From positions 75,945,581 through 76,009,580 of the forward strand of contig CM058240.1 in the NCBI GenBank assembly GCA_030180135.1: a DNA stretch of 64,000 bases, read 5' to 3'. The DNA is from Orychophragmus violaceus. Its lineage: Eukaryota > Streptophyta > Magnoliopsida > Brassicales > Brassicaceae. Under the pieces are notes generated by a model. The model made no database searches. It saw nothing but the letters and a program-made list of their open reading frames with translations, and had not been told where the DNA came from. The translations under genes were made by a program, and so were the position numbers. Shown in pieces: positions 24,801 to 36,177 of this stretch. Within the stretch, counting starts at the first letter, position 1. Each line of letters opens with the position of its first letter.

Positions 24801-25786
24801 TGTATGTAGATGACATACTTCTTCTCGGAAACAACGTTCCGTTGTTACAGTCTGTTAAGGCTTGACTTGGAAGTTGTTTTTCAATGAAAGACATGGGAGA
24901 AGCCGCGTATATTCTTGGAATAAGAATCTATAGAGATAGATTAAACAAGTTAATTGGACTGTGTCAAGATACTTATATCGATAAAGTCTTACACAGGTTC
25001 AGAATGCATGATTCCAAGAAGGGCTTTATACCAATGTCTTATGGCATAAGTCTCAGCAAGAAGCAGTGTCCTGAGACACCTGCTGAGCGAGAACGCATGA
25101 GTCGGATTCCTTATGCCTCGGCATTGGGATCCATCATGTATGCCATGCTCTGTACTCGTCCAGATGTTGCTTGTGCTTTAAGCATGACGAGTAGATACCA
25201 ATCTGATCCAGGTGAAAGTCACTGGACAGCCGTCAAGAATATTCTGAAGTATTTGAGAAATACTAAGGATAAATTCTTGGTGTATGGAGGAAGTGATGAG
25301 CTGGTAGTAAGTGGTTACACAGACGCAAGTTTTCAGACAGAAAAAGATGATTTCCGATCGCAATCTGGTTACATCTTCTGCCTGAATGGCGGTGCAGTCA
25401 GCTGGAAGAGTTCCAAGCAGGACACTGTAGCAGATTCCACGACTGAAGCTGAGTACCTCGCTGCTTCTGAAGCGGCAAAGGAGGCTGTTTGGATCAAGAA
25501 GTTCATCACTGAACTTGGTGTGATTCCTAGTATTTCTGAGCCAGTGGCTTTGTATTGTGACAACAATGGAGCCATTGCGCAAGCAAAGGAACCTAGATCA
25601 CACCAGAAATCCAAACACATAGAAAGGAGATATCACCTTATCCGTGATATTGTGAATATAGGAGATGTGAAGATCCGCAGAGTCCCGACGGATGAGAATG
25701 TTGCTGATCCACTGACCAAGCCTCTCCCAAGGCCTAAGCATGAGTTTCATACTGCTGCTGTAGGCATTAGATTTCTTAAGATGTGA
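21839..25786 (+). pseudogene. Copia Gag-Pol polyprotein, frame-disrupted
   Basis: Blocks in order: Gag (NFLEWYRNLRIVLKQEK; zinc knuckle CHYCKEPGHWKRNC), aspartic protease (WVLDTGCGAHI), integrase (zinc finger near HCCLGHINEKR, then HTDVCGPM, SDRGGEY and NGVSERRNRT), reverse transcriptase (VDVKTAFLNG-like, then YVDD near 24805) and RNase H (DASFQTEKDD, STTEAEY, YCDNNGA). Active proteins would copy RNA to DNA in virus-like particles and integrate it. Lesions: frameshifts near 21895, 22060-22090 and 22400-22440, TAA at 23545-23547, TAG at 24544-24546, a 28-bp partial tandem duplication (24740-24788) that shifts frame, and TGA at 24863-24865. The chosen ATG follows a TTTGTTCTCAG that could be a splice acceptor. 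Catalytic residues are mostly kept, so loss is recent. Confidence 0.9.
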
Positions 25787-26604
25787 TCTTGATTTCAGTG
25801 GGAGTTATATTTGTTTTAGTTATGCCATGATGTTCACAAAACATAATAGTTATGTTATTTTAATGAAATTTGTTTCAGCATTATTTAATTGTGTTATTAA
25901 ATAAAAGTCCCAAAGTAATTTATGACATTTTATAGGTCATCAAGTATGTGACTTGATCATGAAACCCTATAAGCAATAAATGACATAAATTATAATGGTC
26001 CCTGGTCGAGGTTGTTAAAAAGGCACATTAACAACCACGTGAGACTAGTATGTGAGGTGACTGATGACTATGTTTCATGGAGTCATTAATAAGAGTATTA
26101 AAGTCAATCACATAGATATGTGTTGGAGAACACATGATCGGACATGACCCGTTAATGAGAACTCTACAAGATGTTATATGAGTGTCATAAGAGCTTCTCA
26201 ATACGACTAAAGAGTATAGTCCTTAGACCTGAGTTCATCATGTTTTCTTACATATGGATTGGTCCGTTTTGACTTTGTCAAACGTCAACCGTAACTGGTG
26301 ATTATAAAGACACTGATTAGGCGTATCATGAAATATGAAAGGGACATGGATGGAACAAGATGGGATTTGTACCTCCTATATAACAGGAGTTACATATCTC
26401 TGGGCCTATCGAATATTTGATACTGGAAATGTGTGGCCGCGCTCAAACGAGGTGATTGTCAGTCGTTTGTTTTATCAGTACAAATCGGGATTCGATAAAC
26501 GTGATCTAGCTTAATAAGGATGACACAGTTCTTGCCTTATGCTAGATTGAGATATAGCTACAAAAGGATTAAAGGAATAGATGATTCCAGTACAAGTGGG
26601 AGAT
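25787..26604 (+). other. Copia 3' untranslated region and polypurine tract
   Basis: Non-coding stretch between the end of RNase H and the 3' LTR. The purine-rich AAGTGGGAGAT next to the LTR (about 26594-26604) is the plus-strand primer. Nothing else recognised. Confidence 0.75.
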
Positions 26605-27349
26605 TTTTGGGAATGTCCTGAAATCTATTGTACTTACTCTGAGAGAAAGTCGTATTGTCGAGATGAGACAATCATATGACACTAGGCAGTCATAACGCTT
26701 TGCTAGAACCCACTTATGATCAATGGGTTAAGAACTCATTGCTAGTGTTATATGATCCTACAGGGTCACACACCTAAGCAAACTGGACATTGTATATGAG
26801 GTTGATCATTAATGTAATGATCGGGTGAATGTATATTTGATATGCATTCAATACCAAGTTTCTGGGCAGTGTCGATCGACGCACTAAGTGTGTCGGTCGA
26901 CACAGATCGGCAGTGTCGATCGACACAAAGAGTGTGTCGGTCGACACAAAGAGTGTGTCGGTCGACACAACTCGCGGATTACCAAATTAATTCGGTTTAA
27001 TCGTTGGTTAATTCCGTTGTGGTTTAAGTCGACATATATAAGATATATGGCCGACCTAAACTCGAGTTTAACCTAATTCACAGCCATTAGAACTAGAAAA
27101 GAAACCTCTCAAGAGATTAGATCTCCATAGGCACTAGCATCCCTCCGGTTCAGTTTGTGTGCGTGTGGATACCAGTAGAGGCACAGCGTTTGAGGTGCTT
27201 CGTGATCTCGATTATCTGCAAATCTTCCGCTGCTAATTACCAGGTAAATTTGAGATCTGATAGATTCAATTATATGAACCTTAGATCCTAGGATTGGAAT
27301 TTATACCTACGGTTGCTAATCCTGATTAGAACTGCTAGAAATTCCTTCA
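26605..27349 (+). repeat. Copia 3' LTR (745 bp) with five palindrome sites
   Basis: Homologous to 20050-20731 but its first bases read TTTTGGG, so the conserved TG end has mutated to TT. Five palindromes have cores at 26873, 26894, 26917, 26938 and 26959. The last two units repeat a 21-bp period almost perfectly. The 5' LTR keeps only three. Confidence 0.9.
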
Positions 27350-28643
27350 CATTTTCGTGAGTTTCCATGAGTCATTCAAGGCACCTATTCTTTCGCCAAT
27401 GAATGTTTTGCGCGTGTCTCAGGCAATGAACCATTGCGTCGCATTAATTCTGCTTCGGTAACCGTCATTTCGCTTTGAAAACCACTGCTTTATCCATTAT
27501 ACAATCCTTTGCCATCATTATTCTTCATCACAATTTCTTTCTTCCTCTTCCTCGCCGTGGAGACTTTCATCCAATTTTCCTTCTCTCTCTTTATGGTTCT
27601 TCGTGTCTTCTGAGTTTCGATGCCGATATACTCTTTGTTTCTTTTGAACGTGGGTTATGCCGTCATATAGAACATTTGTGTTGGTTGAGGGAGCTCGCTG
27701 ATGAGCTTATGCTTTTTTTTTTTTCTAAAGGGTAGCTCGTCGATAGATGGAAATATACCGATGGTTTCCCTCTTTTATCGCCTTTCAAAACTTAAGGGCG
27801 ACACTCAAATCCTTCTCCTGGATCGATCTGATGCGTTGTTAGTCTTAGTAACGTGTTTTGATATACTCCTTTCAGGATCAGTTGCCTCCCGCGTAAGTGT
27901 TTTTGTTTTTATCCTTGGCGTTCATAGCTCAGCAACCTGATTTTTCTTTCTGTCTACTGATGGTACATCGGAGCAGGCTCGTCCTGGAATAAGCAGAACA
28001 TCTTGCACTTTTGAGCAAGCTGTTCAGAGTAGTCCGGTTGGCGGCGAGGTAGCCGTTTTGGGTGCTGAGCATAAATATTTTTACCCCAAGAAGATTCTGT
28101 TGAGATCTTGATTTCATCACAGTTCCCATCTATGCTTCTAATCTTCAAGGACAAGAACAAATAATACGATGAAGTTGACTTTCAAGAAAAGAGCTTGGCT
28201 CTTTGCGGGATGAAGCCGGTCTTCACAAGTTGGTATTCAGCCTTGGACAAACTCATCTTTCAAGAAATTAGGTTAAATTTTTCTTCTGTTTGTAGCTCGC
28301 TCCGTAATATCTTCTCGTAAATGAATAAAACGAAGAAATTTTTGTTTTCGTATATTTCAATATTGTTTTACTTTTAGCAAGCTTGTTTATTTGCCGATGT
28401 AAGCAAATCATTTGCCGATGTAATCACCGCGTCTGTTCTGAAAAGAGGGATTCTTCTATTTATGCGATTAGCTTATTCTTATTCCGACATATGAGACCTT
28501 TGCTTTTGATATACGAATTATCTTGCCAATGCGATTAATTTATCTTCTCTGTCGACTTTATTAACTTCATTTTGCTTGCCGACGCATCTTACTTATCTTT
28601 TTCAGAAAAGGGTTGCTTGCCGACGTAGTTAACTTTATCCCTT
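27350..28643 (-). other. 3' region of the split Tat element with degenerate tandem repeats
   Basis: Continuation of the Tat element between pol and its 3' LTR. From 28391 on, words of the type TTGCCGA(C/T)GTAG recur (28391, 28411, 28572, 28616) and continue after the Athila insertion (37359, 37386, 37554). Repeat-rich, variable 3' regions are known in Tat-lineage elements. An antisense ORF like that at 1-1696 is expected here, but I could not identify an intact one. Confidence 0.5.
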
Positions 28644-29588
28644 TGATATACCATGGATTTTAGGGATTTTAGCCATGGTATATGTCTTATCTATCGAGTC
28701 TTTTATTATGTTTTGGAGTCCTTTTAGTATGTTTACAGGTCTAGACACGTTTGGAGCGGAATCAGACATTATGGAGCTTTTTGGAGCATTTTGGAGTATT
28801 GACCCGAGAGGAAGAGTTCACTTCCCAATTCACAGACCTGCATCGATCGACACATCTTGTGCATCGATCGATGCAGGGTCGACGCAGATTATTCTCGGCG
28901 AGTTAATGAAGAGTTTTGGAATTTGCAACTTAAGTCCAGAAGTTTCTATAATTACAAAGAAGCCCCAGCCGTGATTAGACCATTATATTAGGGTTTTTAA
29001 GCCATTGTTTAGGCTACGCTTTCATTCTTAAGTTTTATTTTATTTCAGATAGAGTTTAGGGGCTGATCTTGTTCTCGAAAGAGACTTGATTTCGAACCCC
29101 AGTTATTTATTCTGTTTTATGATATTTGGTTTTCTATTCATGATGTCTTCTGTTTCGATGAACATGTCTGAGTAGTTTACCTGTTAGGTTTAAGGATTCT
29201 CACAAGGGATTTCATGGAATATTAGGTTAATCAATCTGTTAGGGATTCATACTTTCTGGTTCTTCGTCTAGGATTGTTCTTAATGCTTAATCTGAACTGG
29301 CCACTTAGATTATTGATGTTAGGTTGATTGATGCAACGACAATTGGTTAATTAGCTAGAAAGAACCTAGATGAGCAATTGAATTACTCGCAAAGGAATTT
29401 GGTTTAATTGAATTGTGAACATATCGAACTTGATCTTAAAGCTAGTTTAATCTGTTAGTAATTCCAAAGGAATTTGGATTGCTGCACTTAGACTTAGAGA
29501 ATTCTCGCAACGACAGTTGGTTAATTCTATATATGTGTTTGAGTTCTAGAACAGTTCTTAATTAGATCCCGCTTGATTAATTGCCTGT
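28644..29588 (+). repeat. Athila-1 5' LTR, left part, with one palindrome pair
   Basis: It starts TGATATACC and matches 36178-37110. It contains the palindrome pair GCATCGATCGACAC / GCATCGATCGATGC with cores at 28844 and 28865 (21 bp). It ends at CCTGT (29584-29588), the target duplication of the inserted composite. Confidence 0.88.
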
Positions 29589-29860
29589 TGGTATCAGAGT
29601 TTTAAAGCTCCTGACCCAGCTCGGTTACATCTCATCTTTATCAAGTTTCAATTCTGTTTTTTTAGAATCAAAAAAAAAAAAGTTGCTAGCGATAGTTTCT
29701 CTCGGCCAAGTGAATTTAGATTATTGAATTGCTTCATTGTTGTGTTATTTTGCTGGTATCATAACTGAAATCAATAGAAAAATTTTGTTTAGTTTTGCTG
29801 TAAGTGCTCTCGGCCAATTTCATTGGTGCTGGGTAGTTAAGTTAAAAAAAATAAAAAAAT

Positions 29861-30188
29861 AAGAGTTCTCTCTTATAGAGCTTTTTATGCTTTGTTATTT
29901 GTTTCTCTAAGTTGTGCGGATTTTCCTTGTTAGAAAACATTATGAATTTATGTCTTATGTGTGGAATTCACTAAGGCTTAGATTTTTGATCTTATCACAA
30001 AGGCTTTCACACCTTTGAGTGGCGAGCTTCAATCCATCATCAACTGCATCTAACCATCCATTGAGAAGCCTTGAGAGCGCTTTCGGCCAGCAAGCTTTTC
30101 CCATTCGATCATCGACCCCGGATCAACCAGAGAGCGTCTCCGACCAGCTGGACGATCCAAACAACTATCTCCCTCCGATCTTATATCA
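29861..30188 (+). repeat. Partial LTR copy (3' part)
   Basis: Nearly identical to 30868-31196 (TCTCTTATAGAGC.. through ..GATCTTATATCA). It is followed after two bases by the primer site TGGTATCAGAGC at 30191-30202. Confidence 0.75.
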
Positions 30189-30190
30189 TT

Positions 30191-30595
30191 TGGTATCAGA
30201 GCCGAATGTCCTATCATCTATCTTTTATTTTTTTGTTTAGTTCTTTTTCATTCCATTTTCATATCAAAAACCAACAAAAAAACATTTTCTGTTTTTGTTC
30301 TTTTCTATAAAATTTAAAAACCATAAAAATAATTTTTTTCCTTTATTTTTCCTAAAGTTTTATTTTCTCATTAAAAGAAAAAAAAAATCCTTTTTGATTT
30401 TTCAGTTTAACAAAAAAAAAATTTAAAAAAAATTCCTTTTCCTAAATAAAATTTCATCAATAAAAAAATTTCGGAAAAAACTACTTTCGTTTTGTTTCTT
30501 AATAAAATAATTCGTTTTTCTTCTTTTCATTAAAAAAAAATCAAATCTCATGGTGAAACGGTTTTGAGGACAAAACCATTTGAAGAGGGAGAGAA
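30191..30595 (+). other. Primer site, AT-rich leader and polypurine tract of a small LTR unit
   Basis: TGGTATCAGAGC (30191-30202) opens about 400 bp of A- and T-runs with no ORF, ending in GAAGAGGGAGAGAA next to the LTR start at 30596. With the flanking LTR copies this forms a very short internal domain, as in TRIM-like or non-autonomous CRM derivatives. Confidence 0.6.
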
Positions 30596-31196
30596 TGATG
30601 CAATATCAAAAAGTGAATCAAGGTCTTCAATACATGGGTTATTATGAGAATCTCATCCTCATAACTTCATAAAAAAGTCAAGGATTCTCATTCAAAGGCA
30701 ATGGCTAAATTGGTGGAAGAAGACTAGTAATTTGATTTAGCTAATTTTCCTCATTTTGTTTAAATGTAAATCATTTATTTTATTGTATTTATTGTAAAGA
30801 TTAACTTGTAAGAGCTATAAAAAGCTCATTGTTCTATTGTAAATAATATAGAAATTTTTGGAAAAAATAAGAATTCTCTCTTATAGAGCTTTTTATGCTT
30901 TGTTATTTGTTTCTCTAAGTTGTGTGGATTCCCCTTCTTAGAAAACATTATGAATTTATGTCTTATGTGTGGAATTCACTAAGGCTTAGATTTTTGATCT
31001 TATCACAAAGGCTTTCACACCTTTGAGTGGCGATCTTCAATCCATCATCAACTGCATCTAACCATCCATTGAGAAGCCTTGAGAGCGCCTTCGGCCAGCA
31101 AGCTTTTCCCATTCGATCATCGACCCCGGATCAACCAGAGAGCGTCTCCGACCAGCTGGACGATCCAAACAACTATCCACCTCCGATCTTATATCA
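30596..31196 (+). repeat. Complete 0.6-kb LTR of the small unit
   Basis: It starts TGATGC and ends TATATCA. A TATA-like GCTATAAAAAG lies at about 30815-30825. The next bases carry another primer-site sequence (31199-31210, one mismatch). Confidence 0.65.
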
Positions 31197-31294
31197 TTTG
31201 GTATCAGAGACGAATGTCCTGAACCATCTCGGGATCAACAAGCGCACTGAGAGCTCTCCTGATCACCAATAACTCTCCAGAGTCGGGATACTCT

Positions 31295-32278
31295 ATGGAT
31301 TTTGTGCTTGGTTTGCCTAAGATCAGGAATAAGGATGCGATCTTCGTTGTGGTCGACCGATTTTCAAAGATGGCTCACTTCATACCGTGTTCTAAGACGA
31401 ATGATGCGACCCAGATAGCCGATCTCTTCTTCAAAGAAGTGGTCAGATTGCACGGACTGCCACGGACCATCGTCTCAGACCGTGACCCGACCTTCCTAGG
31501 TCACTTTTGGAGGACATTGTGGAGGAAGCTTGGTACCAAGCTACTGTTCTCGACCACTTGTCATCCACCGACTGATGGACAGACCGAGGTCGTGAACCGG
31601 ACTCTCTCAGCCCTCTTAAGGGCCACGGTTGGTAAAAATTTATCACATTTGTTGGATTGCATTCCTTTTGTTGAGTTTGCTTATAATGGTGCCAAACACT
31701 CTGCTACTAAGATGTCTCCTTTTGAGGTTGTTTATGGATTTAAGCCAGATACGCCACTTGATCTGAAGCCACTGCCAGCATTAGAGTTCATCAATCTTGA
31801 TGGAGAGCGCAAGGCTGAGGCCGTCGCCAAGATACACCAGGCGGTTAAGGAGAACATCGAGAAGAGGACGGAGCAGTACAAGAAGCAAGCCGACAAACAC
31901 AGGAAGGAGATTAACATTAGGCCATGCGACTGGGTTTGGGTTCACATGTGACCCGAACGGTTCAGGAACAAGAGGAAGTCCAAGCTTGCTCCACAAGGAG
32001 ATGGACCATTCCGGGTCCTAAAGAAGATCAACGACAACGCCTACCAATTGGAACTCCCAGATGAGATGAGCATATCGTCGAGTTTTAATGTTGCTGATTT
32101 GTCTCCTTATTGTGCAAGTGATACTGTTATGAGGCCAGAACCTCTTCAAGAGGGAGGGAATGATGAGGACATCAGCTTGGCCAACACTGAGTTGGACGAA
32201 CAAGACGGACCAGGCTCTACCAAGAAGCTGACCGACTTGTTCCCGACCATGCGAGATGTACCAAGGACCCGTTCATGA
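31295..32278 (+). pseudogene. CRM-type integrase fragment
   Basis: It starts abruptly at MDFVLGLPKIRNKDAIFVVV inside the integrase core, so protease, reverse transcriptase and RNase H are gone. Catalytic pattern visible: Asp in MDF, Asp in VSDRD, Glu in TDGQTEVVNR. A GPF-like module (GDGPFRVLKKINDNAYQLEL) and a C-terminal tail that continues into the 3' LTR follow. One TGA at 31949-31951 replaces an Arg codon (WVHM-stop-PERF). Just upstream, 31240-31290 is an inverted scrap of protease-region sequence (compare 51838-51900), marking a deletion/inversion junction. It is dead. Confidence 0.8.
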
Positions 32279-33050
32279 CAGCGACAGATACATGCCGAAT
32301 TCAACAATGCCATGGAGCAGCTGATCTCGAGGACAAGCTTAGAAGACATCACGACCCCAGCTAGGCCATCTCGACCAAGGAAAACCTGTCCTGAACCAGT
32401 TGGCCCGGAGGATGATCCATACCGAAGCTGACGGCCCATTTGAGCAGCCCACACCCTGGCCCATACTCCGGATGCACGGACTGACTATGATCTTCTGCAT
32501 CGAGCCAGATGATTCTCTGACCGGTCTGCCTCTGGGATTAAGATCATACTCTTTTTCCCTTGTGAAGTTTTGTCCCAGATGGGTTTTCTTCACAAGGTTT
32601 TTAACGAGGTGATCCGAGGCCCATTTATTAAAGAGACAGACCGGCCTCTTCTCTATTTCGACCAAGACTTTCCTTTCTCGTTTTAAGTCTTATTTCTCTT
32701 GTTTTTATTTGATATTTTCGTGGCCCAAGTGTTTTGGCCCATTTGCTTTTAGTTGCAAGTTGTTTAAAACTCTCTTTTTGTTTAATAAAAGTTACGCAAG
32801 ATTAAACTAAGAAAACCCTAAGAATAGGTGATCTCCTTCTCTCCTCAGCGTGGCTGCCCCTTTGGAAGAACGACATCTCTTGGTTTTGCTTGCTGTTCAG
32901 ATTGTTCTTAGTGCTCTTACTGCTCTCTAGTTCCTAGACCATTACCGATCATCCACCGACCAAGCTGAGACTGCCTTCGGCCAGCAGCTTTGTCCCATCC
33001 GTTCATCTCTCACTCTACCATCAATCCCCACGCCTCTCCATCTCATATCA
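32160..33050 (+). repeat. CRM-type 3' LTR of the composite (891 bp)
   Basis: It starts TGATGAGGACATC right after the purine tract GAGGGAGGGAA and ends CTCATATCA. The pol ORF runs into it, as in CRM chromoviruses. Distantly similar to the LTRs at 47742-48643 and 53374-54273. Confidence 0.75.
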
Positions 33051-33055
33051 CCTGT

Positions 33056-33290
33056 GTTCCTGATTTCCTGAGAACTCCCTAGACTTAACGCCCTCGCTTT
33101 CTTTCTCACAAAATCGCTTGATTTACTTTCTGTTGTCTGATTTACTGCTTTCTCATTACTTTCACCTAGTTTAATCTTTATTGTTTTTAATCTATCGTTG
33201 ACCGGAGTCTCTGTGGATTCGATACCCTATATACTACAATCACATAACTGTGCACTTGCAGTAGAATAGGGATTAATTCTTGACATATCA
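33056..33290 (+). repeat. Athila-1 5' LTR, right part
   Basis: It continues the LTR after the composite and matches 37120-37355, ending GACATATCA before the primer-binding site. Confidence 0.88.
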
Positions 33291-33296
33291 AGTTTT

Positions 33297-33314
33297 TGGC
33301 GCCGTTTCCGTGGA
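33297..33314 (+). other. Athila-1 primer-binding site (Asp-tRNA)
   Basis: TGGCGCCGTTTCCGTGGA lies six bases after the LTR. It differs at two positions from the perfect site in element 2 (55661-55678), so this copy may prime poorly. Confidence 0.8.
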
Positions 33315-33414
33315 CTCTTTTGAGTCCTCGATAGATTTGAACTTAGAGTTTAGACTAGGTTTTTCGTTTTTGTTTACTAATTTTTTCTTTTCTTCTTTTT
33401 TTTTGTGTTTCAGG

Positions 33415-34835
33415 TACGCCTGTAATCGCTCTGCATCGATCGACACGGTCCTGTGTGTCGATCGTCACATCTTCGCACTTGCATCGATCGACACTACGCG
33501 TGAGATGATGGGAATGATGGAACATATGTTGGAAAATCAGCGGAATAACTCATTCTGCAGAGACTATTGTTCTTATTCATTCACCAGAGATTATGAATCT
33601 TCATCATATCAGCCTGTTCCTCCTCAAAATACGCGATCTGATAAGCTGATGAGTATGATGGACCACTTACTGGAAAGACAGGAAGAGGATTTGAACTACA
33701 TTAGTAACTCTGGATTCCAAAGAAACAAGTTTGGTAATCAGCAAGGTAACAAGTTCTTTAATGATGACAGAAGAGTGCTTTCACAAGCAAGCATATCTCT
33801 TCTGTATATGGACATAATGCTGGTTATTAGAAGCCTTTTCAGCAAGGTAATTCTTATCAGAGAACCTATGGATCATCTTCTTATCAGACACCTCCTGCTG
33901 CTAATGCTTATAAGAGCAAAATGGAAGCCATGATGGAGCAGTTGCTAGAGGATCAGACTAAGATTGTTGTAGAATTCGACATGAAGCTGGATGCTATGCA
34001 TGAAAATCTGAATGGGAAGTTTGAATCCTTAAGCACACATGTGAAGAAGCTAGATGTCCAAGTTCAACAAACAGCTGGAGCAATACAAAGTCAAACTGAA
34101 GCTAGGAGAGCTGAACAGAAGCTGCACATCATTGCTGTGACCATACGAGATGGGATTGACTTGCTGGGAGAAGAAGAGAGCATAATCTCGGATTTTCTGG
34201 GTGAATATTGTCTGTCTGAGACTTGCATCGATCAACACAACTCAAGCATCGATCGACATAGTCCCGATACGTCTGATGAAACTGCTCGAAATCGCCTTGT
34301 GTCGATCGACACATATCGTGCATCGGTCGATACAGAACGCAGACGTGACCAGAGACCTGTAACAGCCCCAAAACGAGTCTATAAGCCCTCCGTGCCATAT
34401 CCTAAGGTTCCTAAACTATCTAAACAGGAGCTAGAAGTGGCTAACTGCATGAAAAGGATGGATAGGAAGCAGAAAGCCACCATTGATGGACATATCTTTA
34501 GTGTTGAGGAGGAACCATAGGTTCCTATTGGAGAGGAGAAGATGGCAGTTCATTCTGAACTTGCTCTAACATCTTCAGAAACTGCAACTGCTCTTAAGCA
34601 GAAAGCTCCTGATCTCTTGCATCCACCAAAGCACAGGTATAAAAATCGTAAACTTAAACCTCCTAATCCATCAGCTGTGAATGCAGGAAAACGCAGAATC
34701 CCACCTAAGCTTCGCTCCCGCCCTGATTCTATTCCTTCGTTCCTTGGGAGATATCATGATCCGAAAGCATATACACCACCTTGGATGAAGAGATATCCGC
34801 AGAGACACTCCAAGTCTCTGTTGAAACCGCCATGA
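33415..34835 (+). pseudogene. Athila-1 Gag-like protein, broken, protease segment deleted
   Basis: Translation gives SID-type repeats from palindromes (cores 33437, 33459, 33485), Met/Gln/Tyr-rich Gag segments (MMGMMEHMLENQ; then MEAMMEQLLEDQTK), a helical region, two more palindrome pairs (34229/34250, 34303/34324), and the tail AYTPPWMKRYPQ..SLLKPP. Compared with element 2 there is a frameshift near 33770, a TAG at 34518-34520, and direct joining of EVANCMK to MDRKQKATIDG that removes the protease block. The translation start is not clear; a TTTCAG before 33415 may be a splice acceptor. Confidence 0.75.
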
Positions 34836-34882
34836 GTCCGATCCCTCTCCATAGTCAAGCTATTGAATTTAAACAAGCGCTG

Positions 34883-34900
34883 AGTGGGAGGCAACCCACT
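34883..34900 (+). other. Conserved hairpin after the gag stop (Athila-1)
   Basis: AGTGGG-AGGCAA-CCCACT forms a 6-bp stem with a 6-base loop, 48 bases after the stop codon. The same hairpin follows gag in elements 2 and 4 at nearly the same distance. Confidence 0.6.
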
Positions 34901-34999
34901 GTTAGGTTCATTTTTGTTTTCATTTTTCGTTTCGGTTTTGATATTTTGATTTTCTGTTTAAGTGTGTTCAGAGCCGAGAGAAATAGGCAGAATCGCACT

Positions 35000-35147
35000 G
35001 CATCGATCGACACACAGAGTGCATCGGTCGATACAGTTGCGATTTACGGTTAGCCGAATTGATTGCGGTTCAGACATCGGTTATCTACGTAACCGCGGGC
35101 AAAAATCGCCTTGCATCGATCGACACCCTTGTGGCATCGATCGATGC
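35000..35147 (+). repeat. Two palindrome pairs in the Athila-1 3' region
   Basis: Cores at 35004/35025 and 35117/35138, both 21 bp apart, in sequence between gag and the 3' LTR where no ORF is kept. Forms are GCATCGATCGACAC, GCATCGGTCGATAC and GCATCGATCGATGC. Confidence 0.8.
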
Positions 35148-36139
35148 AGGATGACAACAGTAAGTGTTCTGCAACATTCAGATTCGTTTCAATTTGATTT
35201 CTTTTCTCACCGATCCTAAGCTTGATTACACTGGGGACAGTGTAGTTTAAGTGTGGGGGAGGTCGCTACGGACGCACGCTTTTGTTTTCTTAGAGTTAGT
35301 CTTTGGTTTTTCAAAATTGTTTTATTGAGTCAAAACTTGTATGAAACTATGATTTTTCGAGGAAAATTTTCGCTTGAACAGGAACTAAGTTACCATTGGA
35401 CAGACTTGTAGAGCCTCTATGACTGTTAGAAAACCCCAAACGGATCAGCCTACTGAGAACACCCACATCGCTTCAGGTATCAGAGGATCCTTTTATTGAC
35501 TTCACCTTAATACTGACTTAATTTTATCACCTAAGGGCTTGGAATACCTTGAGTCGGATTCCTTTGTTAGTTCTGACACAGCTTGTAAACCTGTCCTATT
35601 TGGTTCCCTTCTCCCCTTCCATAAAGTAAAAAAAAGAGAGAATAATAAACTGAGGATGATCTAGTAGCTCCGAAGTGGTCACGGGAGTGGTAGCTACCAC
35701 TATTACCTCATGTGCGATCCATGGAATGTGTCCAAAGTACACCCCAAAACGGGAAGAACACTGATAAAAATAAAATAAAATGATACCCAGTGGGGAAAAA
35801 TCAGTTGTTAAGGAAGGGAAAAGAGAAGAAAGGGACCAGACAAAGATAGTATGGTGGTCTAGAGCTGACAAAGTAAGAGTCCATGTGCCCTTTGATCGAT
35901 ACTCCTTAGGTGAGACCGCACTTAAATACTTGCAGAAGTCAGTAGGGTGAATTTGAATGCGTGAATGTGATTGTGGAGTTTACTTAGGACAGTTGCTAAG
36001 TGTGGGGGAAGTATATTGTGGTCTTGAGTTCTGTAGGAAAGTTTTCCGTGGATTACTAAGTAAATGTGAATGCGAAAGTTCCTAGGACGAAATGAGTTTC
36101 TGTGTTTTCAAACCTCTTTTCTTATACTTTGGTTCTTTA

Positions 36140-36177
36140 CTTGCTTGAGGGCAAGCAAGAGCTAAGTGTGGGGGAGT
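36140..36177 (+). other. Hairpin and polypurine tract before the Athila-1 3' LTR
   Basis: CTTGCTTG-AGGG-CAAGCAAG (36140-36159) is a perfect 8-bp stem with 4-base loop, followed by AGCTAAGTGTGGGGGAGT, the polypurine tract. Elements 2 and 3b keep both, and 3b has a compensatory pair change in the stem. Confidence 0.75.

Larger units (their letters stand above)
20050..27349 (+). mobile_element. Full-length Copia retrotransposon (Tork-like), defective
   Basis: Two LTRs, a Met-tRNA primer site, gag-pol and a polypurine tract lie between 5-bp duplications CATTT (20045-20049 and 27350-27354). By eye the LTRs differ at roughly a dozen single positions plus a 63-bp length change in the palindrome array, so insertion is fairly recent. 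Domain order GAG-PR-IN-RT-RH is that of Copia. The assignment to a Tork-like clade is from memory of the protein style and is tentative. Several frameshifts and stops make this copy non-autonomous. Confidence 0.92.
29589..33050 (+). mobile_element. CRM-like Gypsy composite inserted in the Athila-1 5' LTR
   Basis: The insertion is flanked by CCTGT (29584-29588 and 33051-33055) and its right end is an LTR end (..CATATCA). The left end starts exactly with TGGTATCAGAG, which is primer-binding-site sequence rather than an LTR start. Inside, in order: leader (29589-29860), 3' part of a 0.6-kb LTR (to 30188), a second primer site and leader, a complete LTR of that type (30596-31196), a third primer site, a pol fragment, and a CRM-type 3' LTR (32160-33050). 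This mosaic probably arose by template switching or repeated recombination before or during insertion. Confidence 0.75.
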
